Notes under the pieces: model-generated
The model's database searches: none
The model's input: the letters and a program-made list of their open reading frames with translations, nothing else
Told to the model about the DNA's origin: nothing
Part shown: piece by piece, positions 1-8,514 of the stretch
Layout of the letters: every line of letters begins with the position of its first letter
Position numbering within the stretch: the stretch's first letter is position 1
Translations under genes and position numbers: made by a program
NCBI RefSeq assembly: GCF_003122385.1
Contig: NZ_CP029255.1
Span: forward strand, 4,898,001-4,962,000
DNA from: Flavobacterium crocinum
Lineage (GTDB): Bacteria > Bacteroidota > Bacteroidia > Flavobacteriales > Flavobacteriaceae
Length of the DNA: 64,000 bases
Direction of reading: 5' to 3'

Positions 1-257
1 ACAACAAAATTGCTGTTAAATTTAATGCAGTTTTTCACTCATTTTCTTTACAATAAATTGACCCTTTATTTTTTGCAATCTTTAGCAAACACAAATATTT
101 ATAAATCAAACACTTATTCAAAGAACTCCTTTTAACAATTCGTTTTCAGGCTTTATACAAAGTATCTTAAACCCTAAGAATAATAATAAAACATTGCACC
201 TAAACACTCCCTTTTCTTACAATTTTATTAAGAAAAAAAGCCTTAGACAGTACAAAA
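1..257. other. AT-rich left edge, no gene seen
   Basis: I see no supportable reading frame on either strand here. It lies downstream (minus-strand sense) of the GH28 remnant at 258-728. Confidence 0.5.
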
Positions 258-728
258 TTACTCCACTAACACCTTATTGATATAGACATTTTCAAAAGTA
301 ATGTCCTTAATAAGACCTTTATCAATCTTCATTTTTAAAGATTCTATGTTTAAATTTTCAAATTTAAAATTACTCAAACCCGCATTGGAATCTTTCTTAA
401 CTCCAAAAAAAGGAGTGCATTTTAAACTTATATTTTTGGAAATAAAGTACCAGTTAAAAAAGCACCTTTCGGAATTATTATCACACCTCCTCCGTTTGCT
501 GCTGCCCGGTCATTACACCTTGTATCATTTTTGGTTTGAAATAATGTACTATCATTTACAACTCCAAAATCAGTTATAATGTATTTTTTTCAGATCATTT
601 AGCTATAACTTTCGGTGATTTCTAAAATTAGTGACAATAGTTTCATCGGGAAAGACATTTTTTTTCCTGAGAGTAAGAGAAATTCAAAGTACCAATAATA
701 ACTAAAATTATAAGAGTCTTTTTCATTA
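258..728 (-). pseudogene. Degraded GH28 (polygalacturonase-type) gene remnant
   Basis: Reading the minus strand with frame changes recovers three pieces of a GH28 enzyme. First comes a signal peptide after ATG at 728, already shifted in a poly-A run (TLIILVIIGTLNFSYSQ). Next is the family N-terminal signature ITDFGVVND followed by AAANGGGVIIIPKGAFLTGT. Last is a C-terminal end with the beta-helix strand pattern (IKDITFENVYINKVLVE) and a stop at 258-260. In-frame stops separate the pieces, and the catalytic middle of roughly 300 residues is missing. The plus-strand frame at 301-579 is only a shadow. The identification rests on comparison with the two intact GH28 genes in this window. Confidence 0.75.
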
Positions 729-875
729 TTTCTAATTATTTTTCAGAACAATTTAAGGTAATTAATTGTTCCGAAACAACTTAAAAAAAATGCAGGATAA
801 GGAATAATCCTTACCCTGCAATTCATGTACATTATCAATCAAAATAGATGTACAGAAAATATAAAGAATAAATTA

Positions 876-1265
876 TTACATTAAATAGTACATAGCTTTG
901 TAATACTCAGGAAATTTTGTTTCCATAAAATTTAACTGCTGTAAAGACATACTGTCATTTCTAAAATCTAATTTCTTTTTAAAGAATGTTTTTATTTCTT
1001 TAAAAATTTCTTGTCTTGTTTTACACTCATCAAACAAGATCAGATTATTCATTATATCTAAAAAGGATAAGCTGGTATAAAACTGTTTATCAAATAAACA
1101 AACCAAAACATTTGAACTTCTATTTTCCTGTAGAAATCCCAGTAATTCCTGTTTATCATAAACTACATACACTATGCGGTCGTATTCTTTTGTTTTATCT
1201 TCACTATGATCAAAAAAAGATTTTTCAAAAAAATCAAAATCTGCTTTTAACCTCCTTTTAAACAT
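876..1265 (-). CDS. Hypothetical protein, about 129 aa
   Basis: I do not recognise the family. The frame is open back to 1352, but that extension overlaps the end of the collagen-like gene. The ATG at 1265 has an AAAGGAA-like ribosome site about 10 bases before it and starts 20 bases after the upstream stop, so it is preferred. The product is soluble-looking, Phe/Lys-rich, with no signal peptide or membrane segment (start MFKRRLKADFDFFEKSFF). Its position right behind a secreted collagen-like protein suggests co-transcription. Function unknown. Confidence 0.55.
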   Translation of the reverse strand: MFKRRLKADFDFFEKSFFDHSEDKTKEYDRIVYVVYDKQELLGFLQENRSSNVLVCLFDKQFYTSLSFLDIMNNLILFDECKTRQEIFKEIKTFFKKKLDFRNDSMSLQQLNFMETKFPEYYKAMYYLM

Positions 1266-1284
1266 TTTTAAAAAGATTCCTTTA

Positions 1285-1956
1285 TTATCTTGCTCCTGGA
1301 ACTCCGTTACCTCCGTTAATACCGTCTTTTCCATTGTTACCATCTTTTCCATTTACCGGAATCCAGTTTTCTGGTTTTGAAGGATCTGATCCAGGTGTTA
1401 AAACATACACTATGCTTGTTGTTTTATCCACATAAATAGTAGAACCGAAAGGAATTGATACTCCAGGTGTACCTGGTGCACCATTGCCTCCATTTACACC
1501 ATCTTTTCCATTAATTCTAGTCCAGGTTCCATCAGGATTTTGAACATAAACATCTCCATTTGTGGTGTTAGTGTAAATAAGTACATTTTCTCCTGGATAA
1601 TCAGTCTTTCCTCTGTCAGCCGGAGGGACGGTTCCTGTACCTGTCTCAGTTTTTCCTCCACCTTCACCAGAAATAGCAATTCTGTTCCATCTTCCTTTAT
1701 ACCAATAGTAATAACCTGGAGTGATATCTGCTATTGTAGAAGTATTAAAAACTAATAAACTTTCAACATTGCCAGTTTTAATTGTTTGAATATCTGTGCT
1801 GCTTTTCAATGCAATTTGAGGAATCAAAAGCCCCTTGCTATCAGAAGTTATATCCAACTGAGCAGAAGCGTTGGGCGTTAATGTCCCCACACCTACTTGC
1901 GAATAAGCAGAATAAGATCCCAAAGCAACAAATAAAGGGAGTAATTTATTTTTCAT
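1285..1956 (-). CDS. Secreted protein with short collagen-like Gly-X-Y segments
   Basis: A signal peptide (MKNKLLPLFVALGSYSAYSQ) precedes a VGVGTLTPNASAQLDI segment seen in many Flavobacteria surface proteins, then a WYKGRWNRI turn typical of their globular heads. Two Gly-rich blocks follow (GKDGVNGGNGAPGTPG near residue 150 and GKDGNNGKDGINGGNG at the very end). The protein stops inside the second Gly-rich block at residue 223. Longer relatives usually continue with another globular domain, so this copy may be C-terminally shortened. Probable cell-surface or fibre-like role; no enzymatic motif seen. Confidence 0.7.
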   Translation of the reverse strand: MKNKLLPLFVALGSYSAYSQVGVGTLTPNASAQLDITSDSKGLLIPQIALKSSTDIQTIKTGNVESLLVFNTSTIADITPGYYYWYKGRWNRIAISGEGGGKTETGTGTVPPADRGKTDYPGENVLIYTNTTNGDVYVQNPDGTWTRINGKDGVNGGNGAPGTPGVSIPFGSTIYVDKTTSIVYVLTPGSDPSKPENWIPVNGKDGNNGKDGINGGNGVPGAR

Positions 1957-2456
1957 GACATTTAATTGTTTAGATGTTTTAATAATTTTACAACCATAAG
2001 AAAATGATTTTCAGCATATCTTTTGTTCTGCAGAGAGGAGATTTAATAATTCCCTTCTACAATAGACTTACAATCAAAATCTTATTTCAGTGTGCAAATT
2101 TCTCCTGAAAGAGGTTTTATTAATGCCAGTAAAAGTTTTTAAACTTACAGATTAAGGTAATTCTGTACGTTTTTAAATACTAAACCCGTAAATTTTAATC
2201 AACAAAGAAACGAAAAGGTTGATTTTTTCCTTTTTTATAGGTGTATTATAAATGATAGAAGAACAAAATATAAGGGCAAAAAAAAGAGAAAGCCTGAGCC
2301 TTCTCTTTTTAAGAACTAATTACTTTGGTTAATCAAAAAACTTTAAATTTTAAAATTTTTATTTAGAATTACAAATGTATCTTATGTTTAAAATATTTAC
2401 TACCACTATACGTTTAAATTAAGATAGAAAAAGCTTAATTCTTAACTTATACGTTT
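1957..2456. other. 500-bp spacer, one hairpin only
   Basis: No frame with coding character is visible on either strand. The only clear feature is the terminator hairpin at 2281-2310. Confidence 0.5.
2281..2310. terminator. Bidirectional intrinsic terminator
   Basis: Ten-base arms AAAAAGAGAA and TTCTCTTTTT flank a GC-rich loop, giving A- and T-runs on both sides. It can end minus-strand transcription coming from the acetylesterase gene at 2457. Confidence 0.75.
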
Positions 2457-3200
2457 TTATTTAATAGCTGTCTTTAATTTTGCCAAAGATTTATCTTCAA
2501 GCAATTTAATTTGTCTGACCACTATCTGAGCAACCTCAAGCGCCCCTTTTAAAGACAAATGCGTATCATCTGCTTTATCTTTATCATAATAATTATTTTC
2601 TCCTGCTTTAAAATGTAAATGAAGTAATTTCGAGTTTTCCGGTCCATAAGACTGTTCCAATAACTCGGTATAATATTCCAAATCGATAAATGGCACTTTA
2701 TATTCCTGTGCCACTAAACGGGTTTCTAAAGGATATTCGCCATGTGTAGGAACTAAAACTCCCTTTTCATTAAAGTTTCGTCTACTAATAGAGGTCAATA
2801 ATATTGGTATAGCTCCTTTTTCTCTACTCTCCATTATAAAGCGAATAAGATTATATCTATAAGCTGTGTGTGGATTTGTATATCGTGAAGAGTCTTCTAT
2901 TTTTTGATCATTATGTCCAAATTCAATAAATACGTAATCTCCTTTTTTAAGCTTATTATAAATAGAATCCCAGCGTTTTTCATTGATGAAACTCTTGGTG
3001 CTTCTTCCGTTTACTGCTTTGTTTATAACTACTATATCTTCCTTAAAAAAAGATTGCAAGACCTGTGCCCAACCATGTTCCGGATTTCGATCTGGATCTT
3101 TTTTATTTGCCATTGTTGAATCACCAATACAATACAATGATGTTTTTTGTGCAAAACTAAAGGATGTTATTAGAAATGCTAGAAGAATGTATTTTTTCAT
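2457..3200 (-). CDS. Rhamnogalacturonan acetylesterase (CE12, SGNH hydrolase)
   Basis: This secreted esterase should remove acetyl groups from rhamnogalacturonan so that lyases and glycosidases can act. A signal peptide (residues 1-17) is followed by all SGNH blocks: GDST with nucleophile Ser28, the NGRST glycine block, FIEFGHND, and the DDTH charge-relay pair near residues 211-214. The length of 247 aa suits CE12. It is the most distal gene of the minus-strand pectin cluster, separated by a repeat-filled 246-bp gap from the GH28 gene. The family assignment is strong; the exact acetylated substrate is inferred from neighbours. Confidence 0.88.
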   Translation of the reverse strand: MKKYILLAFLITSFSFAQKTSLYCIGDSTMANKKDPDRNPEHGWAQVLQSFFKEDIVVINKAVNGRSTKSFINEKRWDSIYNKLKKGDYVFIEFGHNDQKIEDSSRYTNPHTAYRYNLIRFIMESREKGAIPILLTSISRRNFNEKGVLVPTHGEYPLETRLVAQEYKVPFIDLEYYTELLEQSYGPENSKLLHLHFKAGENNYYDKDKADDTHLSLKGALEVAQIVVRQIKLLEDKSLAKLKTAIK

Positions 3201-3243
3201 TTTGTTTGTTGTTTTTGTTTTTTTATTGTTGGTGGTGGTCTAA

Positions 3244-3440
3244 CCGCAGAATGCAAAGGTTTACGCAAAGGACACAAAGTTATATTTTTCGTAAAGCTTC
3301 ATCGATATTTATTGTGTAGATGCACTGCAGTGCGTCTACACTACAGAAGAAACTTTATTCCTTTGTGTCTTTTAGTTTAACCGCAAAGAAAATTGTCTAA
3401 AGCTTTGCGAACTTTGCGTTTTCTTTGTGTACTTTGTGGT
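3244..3440. repeat. Dispersed Flavobacterium-type intergenic repeat (CCGCAAAG family)
   Basis: The spacer is built from the TAACCGC..AAAG..GCAAAG and CTTTGCG..TTTGCG words that also occur at 20400-20475 and, in a perfect version, at 39331-39447. Non-coding and repetitive. Confidence 0.7.
3314..3341. repeat. 28-bp near-perfect palindrome (GTGTAGATGCACTGCA type)
   Basis: Arms GTGTAGATGCACTG and CAGTGCGTCTACAC pair around a central TGCA with one imperfect position. Palindromes of this GTAGA..GCACTGCAGTGC type recur between genes in Flavobacterium; here one sits inside the repeat-rich spacer at 3244-3440. Confidence 0.75.
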
Positions 3441-3446
3441 AAAAAA

Positions 3447-4811
3447 TTAATTCTTCGAAACTGCTGTAGGAACCGTTGCTTTATGCCCTATAAAAACATC
3501 TGATATTAAAACATTTTCTGCATTCTCGTTTGATAAGGCATTTTTTGCTTCTTTGATCTCAATGTTTTTTAATGATATGTTTTGAATCTTTTTATCTGTA
3601 AATCCCTGAATAACAATTCCAGATTCAGAAGCTTTGTTACAGCTGATATTTGAAAAATGTACATTAGATATATCCGACTGATAACCTTTTCCTTCTCCAT
3701 GATAATTTGCGGTGATATACAAGCAATCTTCTACTTGATCTAACTGAATATTTCTAACAAATATATTTTTAATATATCCCCCACGATCGGCATTGGTTTT
3801 TAGATAAATTCCTCTTTTTAAATACCCTGCTGTTTTACAATTTTCTACAAAAACATTCTGTACTCCAGCCGACATTTCGCTGCCAATCACCACTCCGTGA
3901 AGTCCTTTAAAATTACAGTTTCTTATTACAATATTTTCGCTTGGTGTTGCTGTATTGGCTCGTCCTTCATGATCTCTTCCTGCTTTTATGGCTACATTGT
4001 CATCTCCGTTATCAAAGTTAACATTTTCTATTAAAACGTCTTTTGCATATTCAGGATCAATTCCATCATTGTTATGATTCAACGATTTATAGCTGATACC
4101 ACGAATTGTGATGCTCTGAGATTTTAATAAGTGTAGGCACCAAAATGGCGAATTTTCAATTCTAATATTTTCTACTAAAATATTTTTGCAATTTAAAAAC
4201 TGAATCATTTGCGGTCTTAAAAAATAACCTTCGCCAAATTTTCTGTTTTCAATTGGCGCATTAGTATGATTCATTTCACGGCTTAAGTTTTTACCTGCTC
4301 CTTCTTTTACTTTAAAGGTTTTCCAGATTTTCCCTCCTTCTCCATCAATTGTTCCTTCTCCGGTAATGGCAATATTATTACAAGTATTTGCATAAATAAG
4401 CGGACTGTAATTATAGAGTATTGTGCCCTCCCAGCTTGTTAAAACCAATGGCAGATAATCTTTTGGATTGTCACTAAATTTTATTTTTGCTCCTTTTTCT
4501 ATCCTCAGATTGACATTACTTACAAAATGAATTGGACCGTTTATTTTATAAATTCCTTTTGGAACTATTATAGTACCACCATTATTCTTTTTGCACAATG
4601 CCATTGCTTTATCAAAAACCTTTTTGTTGTCAGTAATAGAATCGCCTTTTGCTCCAAGCTTTACAACATCTACTGTAAAGGATGGGAATATTGGAATCTG
4701 AATACTATTAACTATTGAATCTACTTTAGCAGATGGGAAATCACTGTTCTGCGAAAACGAGACACAGGAAAAAAGTAAAAGAAGTAAAAGAAATAAATAT
4801 CTAATATTCAT
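3447..4811 (-). CDS. GH28 polygalacturonase-family hydrolase
   Basis: A secreted right-handed beta-helix enzyme expected to hydrolyse galacturonate linkages in pectin. The start at 4811 (MNIRYLFLLLLLLF) opens directly on a signal peptide; the frame extends upstream only to a GTG at 4847 abutting the previous stop. GH28 acid motifs are present: NNDGIDPE (about 247-254) and GDDNVAIK (269-276), with VVIGSE and RGIYLKT following. The usual GHGG motif, intact in the GH28 at 12074-13516, reads GLHG here (about 303-306), so the active-site His is displaced by one position. It starts 37 bases after the PL10-CE8 stop and is probably in the same operon. Confidence 0.88.
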   Translation of the reverse strand: MNIRYLFLLLLLLFSCVSFSQNSDFPSAKVDSIVNSIQIPIFPSFTVDVVKLGAKGDSITDNKKVFDKAMALCKKNNGGTIIVPKGIYKINGPIHFVSNVNLRIEKGAKIKFSDNPKDYLPLVLTSWEGTILYNYSPLIYANTCNNIAITGEGTIDGEGGKIWKTFKVKEGAGKNLSREMNHTNAPIENRKFGEGYFLRPQMIQFLNCKNILVENIRIENSPFWCLHLLKSQSITIRGISYKSLNHNNDGIDPEYAKDVLIENVNFDNGDDNVAIKAGRDHEGRANTATPSENIVIRNCNFKGLHGVVIGSEMSAGVQNVFVENCKTAGYLKRGIYLKTNADRGGYIKNIFVRNIQLDQVEDCLYITANYHGEGKGYQSDISNVHFSNISCNKASESGIVIQGFTDKKIQNISLKNIEIKEAKNALSNENAENVLISDVFIGHKATVPTAVSKN

Positions 4812-4847
4812 GTTTTTTTGATTTACATTCTCAAAAATGAGAGTCAC

Positions 4848-6845
4848 TTAATTTAAATACCAATTAGCTGTTTTATCCTTAAGGATATTTTCGATTGTAT
4901 ACTGCCCTGCATCTTTTTTTGAAAGCTGATGCGACCAACTAACTCTTTTTGAAGGCTGAAAACCTTCTCCCGTACAATTGTATTCCGCATAAAAGCTGTT
5001 TTTTTCTGCTTCCGGTTTTGACCAGTTTTCCCAGCCTTCGGGTTTAATTTGTTTCCCCATTTCGCAGTTTATGAAAACCGTTTTAGCATAGATTCTCCAT
5101 GGTCTTCCCAAATACACCTCTTTTGCATCAGGATTTGCAGTTAGTTTACAGTTTTTGAAAACAAAACCAAAAGAAGTTCCTACAGGTGTTGAAGCTGCAG
5201 TGATATAAGAACTTTTGATACTGTGAATGGTACAATTTTCGAATAAAGCAGTAGCTCCTCCAAAAATAAAATCTGTCGTTCCTTCTATATAACAATCTTT
5301 GAAATATTGTTTTGCTTCTTTTCCTGACAAGTATAAAGTATCCTGATTTCCTAAAATATTACAATTTAAAATTTTGACCCTGTTTCCTGTAACTGATAAT
5401 GCAATTGCCTGACCACGTTCGCCTGAGGTATTTTTAATCGTCAAATTGGATGCTGTAAAGTCATCTGCTTCAACCAAAAGTGTATAGGTATAAAAAGTAC
5501 TGTTTCTTCCTAAAGCAATTTTTGAAAAATTATCATCAAAGGTTATAATCGTGTTTTCTTTACTTTCGCCTTTTAAAATTACATTGTTGTTCCATTCCGG
5601 AATTCGGACTTTTTCGTTGTAAATTCCATTTTTAATGAAGATTGTCACTTTTTCATAAGGGAATGCAGGAGTTGCATAAACAGCATCCTGAATTTTAGTA
5701 AAATCTCCTGAACCGTCTTGTGCTACAGTAATTAAGCTTATGTTCTTTTTTTCTGCAGCACCTACTTTTGTGCCATTTTTAACTGCCCAATCCGGAAATC
5801 TTTTTAAAACTTCTTTTGGAGCATCGGAATACCAGGAATAGCCGTTTCTGCGTTCTGAACCAATCTGATCAATTGATTTCTTTTTTATTCCGTCACGGTC
5901 ACAAAAGAAAGGTTCGTTGGTTTCTAAGTCCATAAATCGAGCCCATATTGGACTTGCGTTTACAGCTGGAATCATTTTTTTATCTATAATTTTTCCTGCG
6001 TCATTTAAAACTCTTTTCTCTGCTAAGTTGGTAATTTTCGTTTTTTCAAACCATTCCACAGCACTTTTAACAGCGGTTACAATTTCTCTTGAAGGTTTGT
6101 CAATTGACATCAATAGCAATACAATTTTTGCCGATTCATAACCACTTAATGAAGCTAATTCAAAAGCTCTTGCATTTGCCGGCGCAAAGGTAACTTCATC
6201 GTGTTGGGCGCACCATGCAGTTAAAACACCATTTTGTTTGTATTGCGTTTTTAAAATACAATCTATTCCCTTGTCAAAGGATTTTTTGCATTTCTCTACA
6301 ATTTCTTTCGAAGGTTTAATACTGTAATAATCTGTTTCATTAGCAATGGCTTTTATTACATTCATAATATTAACCATTGAATCATCATTGTAAGTAATAT
6401 GCGTATAATATCCTTTTTTTAACGGATAAAACTGAGGCCATCCGCCGTTTGAATACTGTGCTTCCAACAAATAATTCAAGCCTTTTAGAAAAGATTCTTT
6501 GTAACGTTCATCTTTTAGCTGAGCATACATCTTAGACATAAAAAGCATTTCCTGACAAGTTGCTCCATTATCTGTTGTGGTTTCAACAGCAGTTTTTTTC
6601 AGTGCAATTAAATCTTTTTTCTGTTTTTCAGTCAGCTCTTCCTGCATCTGAATATTTTTGGGCCAGCCGCCAATATCTCTTTGATACAGTAAAACATTCT
6701 CTGCAATTCTTTTGGCTTCATCCGATCCAAACCAGGCTGCGTCATTCTTACGAATGATTTCAGGCCATCTCTTATAAGAATTCTGAGATTTTACAGCAAA
6801 ACTGCAAAAACATAAAAAAAGGATTATTTGTTTTTTTAACTGCAT
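4848..6845 (-). CDS. Bifunctional pectate lyase (PL10) - pectin methylesterase (CE8)
   Basis: Two enzymes in one 665-residue secreted chain. After a signal peptide (1-20), residues about 25-345 form a PL10 pectate lyase (GGWPKN, TTTDNGAT, GGWPQFYP, ITYNDDSM, and ERRNGYSWYSDAP at the end). Residues about 370-655 form a CE8 methylesterase with GNQDTL (499-504), DFIFG (525-529) and LGRPW (579-583), which carry the catalytic Asp pair and Arg. The esterase would free carboxylates on homogalacturonan and the lyase would cut the demethylated chain, making unsaturated oligomers for the GH105 enzymes. It is 10 bases after the GH43 stop. Both domains look complete. Confidence 0.93.
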   Translation of the reverse strand: MQLKKQIILFLCFCSFAVKSQNSYKRWPEIIRKNDAAWFGSDEAKRIAENVLLYQRDIGGWPKNIQMQEELTEKQKKDLIALKKTAVETTTDNGATCQEMLFMSKMYAQLKDERYKESFLKGLNYLLEAQYSNGGWPQFYPLKKGYYTHITYNDDSMVNIMNVIKAIANETDYYSIKPSKEIVEKCKKSFDKGIDCILKTQYKQNGVLTAWCAQHDEVTFAPANARAFELASLSGYESAKIVLLLMSIDKPSREIVTAVKSAVEWFEKTKITNLAEKRVLNDAGKIIDKKMIPAVNASPIWARFMDLETNEPFFCDRDGIKKKSIDQIGSERRNGYSWYSDAPKEVLKRFPDWAVKNGTKVGAAEKKNISLITVAQDGSGDFTKIQDAVYATPAFPYEKVTIFIKNGIYNEKVRIPEWNNNVILKGESKENTIITFDDNFSKIALGRNSTFYTYTLLVEADDFTASNLTIKNTSGERGQAIALSVTGNRVKILNCNILGNQDTLYLSGKEAKQYFKDCYIEGTTDFIFGGATALFENCTIHSIKSSYITAASTPVGTSFGFVFKNCKLTANPDAKEVYLGRPWRIYAKTVFINCEMGKQIKPEGWENWSKPEAEKNSFYAEYNCTGEGFQPSKRVSWSHQLSKKDAGQYTIENILKDKTANWYLN

Positions 6846-6855
6846 TATTTCTTTC

Positions 6856-8445
6856 TTATTTCGTTACTCTAAACCAATCTACTACTACATTTCCAGAATC
6901 ATTTTTCACTTCTTCACCTAAAGCAAAAAGTCCCACTTTAGCACCAATCCATTTTCCTTCTCTTGCTTTAAATTCAGTTCCTATTGGCTGATAATTTTTA
7001 TCATCTAAGCTGTAGAAAAAGTTACAGATAGCACCTTTCTTGATTTTTACTCTCAAATAAATGGTATTGTTCTCTATTAATATAGATTTCGTTTCTATTT
7101 CTGAAATAGTATTTGCAAAAGTTCCTGTTTTCTGATTTAGATATAATTTCCCATTATCATTTTTGAAACAGAGAGCACTATAATCTAATCCCATAATAAT
7201 TAAACCTGTTGATTCACCATTTAATCTGGAATTGAAAGTCAGTTTTGTTGTTGCTGTAAATTCTTCTGCCGGGAATTTTTGTAATAAAAGATTTGGAGCA
7301 TTAAAAATGTTTTGAGATACTGTATTACAAAACAAATTCAGATACCCTAAACTAGTTGGAAATCCAAAATTAGTTTGTTTGTTAGCCTGCCATTGCCATT
7401 GTAGTCCCAGTTTAGGTTCATTAAATTCATCTGAAGTTTCAGGTACTTCTATTGGATATTTTTTACCAACATTTGGTTTTTTATAAGTAGTAACTGGTTC
7501 TCCGATTCCGTTTTTATCAAAATCTTCTCCCATAACCGGCCAGTCGTTTATCCATTTCATGGGTTGTAAATGAACAATTCGACCATAAGCTCCTTTATCC
7601 TGAAAATGAAAAAACCAGTCTTCTCCTGTTTGAGTTGTTACCCAAGCACCTTGATGCGGACCATTTATAGTTGTAGAACCTTGTTCCAAAACCTTTTTCT
7701 TTTCATAAGGTCCAAAAACATTTCTAGATCGTAAAATACTCTGCCATCCTGTTGGCACACCACCTGCCGGAGCAAAAATATAGTAATAGTTATTTCGTTT
7801 ATAAAATTTTGGACCTTCTATGGTTTCTTCGCCTTCATGCCCATCAATTACCATTACTTCGTCATTGTTTACGACGGTTCCTTCTGGATTCATAGTGCAA
7901 ACAACTAATAAACTTTTAATCTGTGCGCGGCTTCCTGCAAAAGCATGGGTCATATAAGCTTTACCATCTGTATCCCAAAGTGGACTTGGATCTATAAGTC
8001 CTTTTCCTGCTTTAACCAAAAGCGGTTCCGACCATGGTCCTTCCGCTTTTTTGGCTTTAATCATATAAATTCCGAAATCGGGATCTGGATAATAAATGTA
8101 AAACTCATTTTTATGGTACGTAATACTTGGCGCCCAAACTCCATTCCCATGCTGTACTCTATCATAAGTTTCATAAGGTGGTTGTTTCGCCAGTGCATAA
8201 CCTATAATTTTCCAGTTTATTAAGTCTTTAGAATGTAGAATTGGAAGACCAGGAATACAGTTAAATGAAGAAGCAGTCATATAATAATCATCTCCTACGC
8301 GAACAACATCCGGATCTGAATAATCAGCATGAAGAATTGGATTGGTGTATGTGCCGTCATCATTATCAGGAACCCAGACTTGTGCTGTACCTTTCTGAAA
8401 GAAAAAAATAGAGAAAAGTAAAAGGATGATTTTTATATTTTTCAT
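6856..8445 (-). CDS. GH43 glycosidase (arabinan/xylan-type) with C-terminal beta-sandwich
   Basis: After a signal peptide (about 1-21), a five-bladed GH43 domain carries the three expected acids: DYSDPD (about 41-46), IDPSPLWD (Asp152) and the EGP glutamate (about 210). The last 190 residues form a concanavalin-like accessory domain common in GH43 beta-xylosidase/arabinofuranosidases. In a pectin locus the likely substrate is arabinose or a related side chain of rhamnogalacturonan I, though xylosidase activity cannot be excluded. It is 10 bases upstream of the PL10-CE8 gene, so the two are co-transcribed. Confidence 0.88.
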   Translation of the reverse strand: MKNIKIILLLFSIFFFQKGTAQVWVPDNDDGTYTNPILHADYSDPDVVRVGDDYYMTASSFNCIPGLPILHSKDLINWKIIGYALAKQPPYETYDRVQHGNGVWAPSITYHKNEFYIYYPDPDFGIYMIKAKKAEGPWSEPLLVKAGKGLIDPSPLWDTDGKAYMTHAFAGSRAQIKSLLVVCTMNPEGTVVNNDEVMVIDGHEGEETIEGPKFYKRNNYYYIFAPAGGVPTGWQSILRSRNVFGPYEKKKVLEQGSTTINGPHQGAWVTTQTGEDWFFHFQDKGAYGRIVHLQPMKWINDWPVMGEDFDKNGIGEPVTTYKKPNVGKKYPIEVPETSDEFNEPKLGLQWQWQANKQTNFGFPTSLGYLNLFCNTVSQNIFNAPNLLLQKFPAEEFTATTKLTFNSRLNGESTGLIIMGLDYSALCFKNDNGKLYLNQKTGTFANTISEIETKSILIENNTIYLRVKIKKGAICNFFYSLDDKNYQPIGTEFKAREGKWIGAKVGLFALGEEVKNDSGNVVVDWFRVTK

Positions 8446-8468
8446 TTTTTGAAACTATTATTTCAATT

Positions 8469-8501
8469 AAACCCGACAGGTTTAAAAAACTTGTCGGGTT
8501 T
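8469..8501. terminator. Intrinsic terminator hairpin between GH105 and GH43 genes
   Basis: Arms AAACCCGACA (8469-8478) and TGTCGGGTTT (8492-8501) match perfectly, with T-rich edges on both strands. It lies in the 69-bp gap, so transcription from the GH105 genes may be attenuated before GH43. A sister hairpin is at 42754-42787. Confidence 0.75.
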
Positions 8502-8514
8502 CTGAAATGATTTC

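Noticed and set aside
301..579. 92-aa plus-strand reading frame
   Set aside because: It is antisense to the GH28 remnant and has no family features.
876..1352. Longer 158-aa start for the small gene after the collagen-like gene
   Set aside because: The extension overlaps the last 68 bases of the collagen-like gene in another frame; the ATG at 1265 has a better ribosome site.
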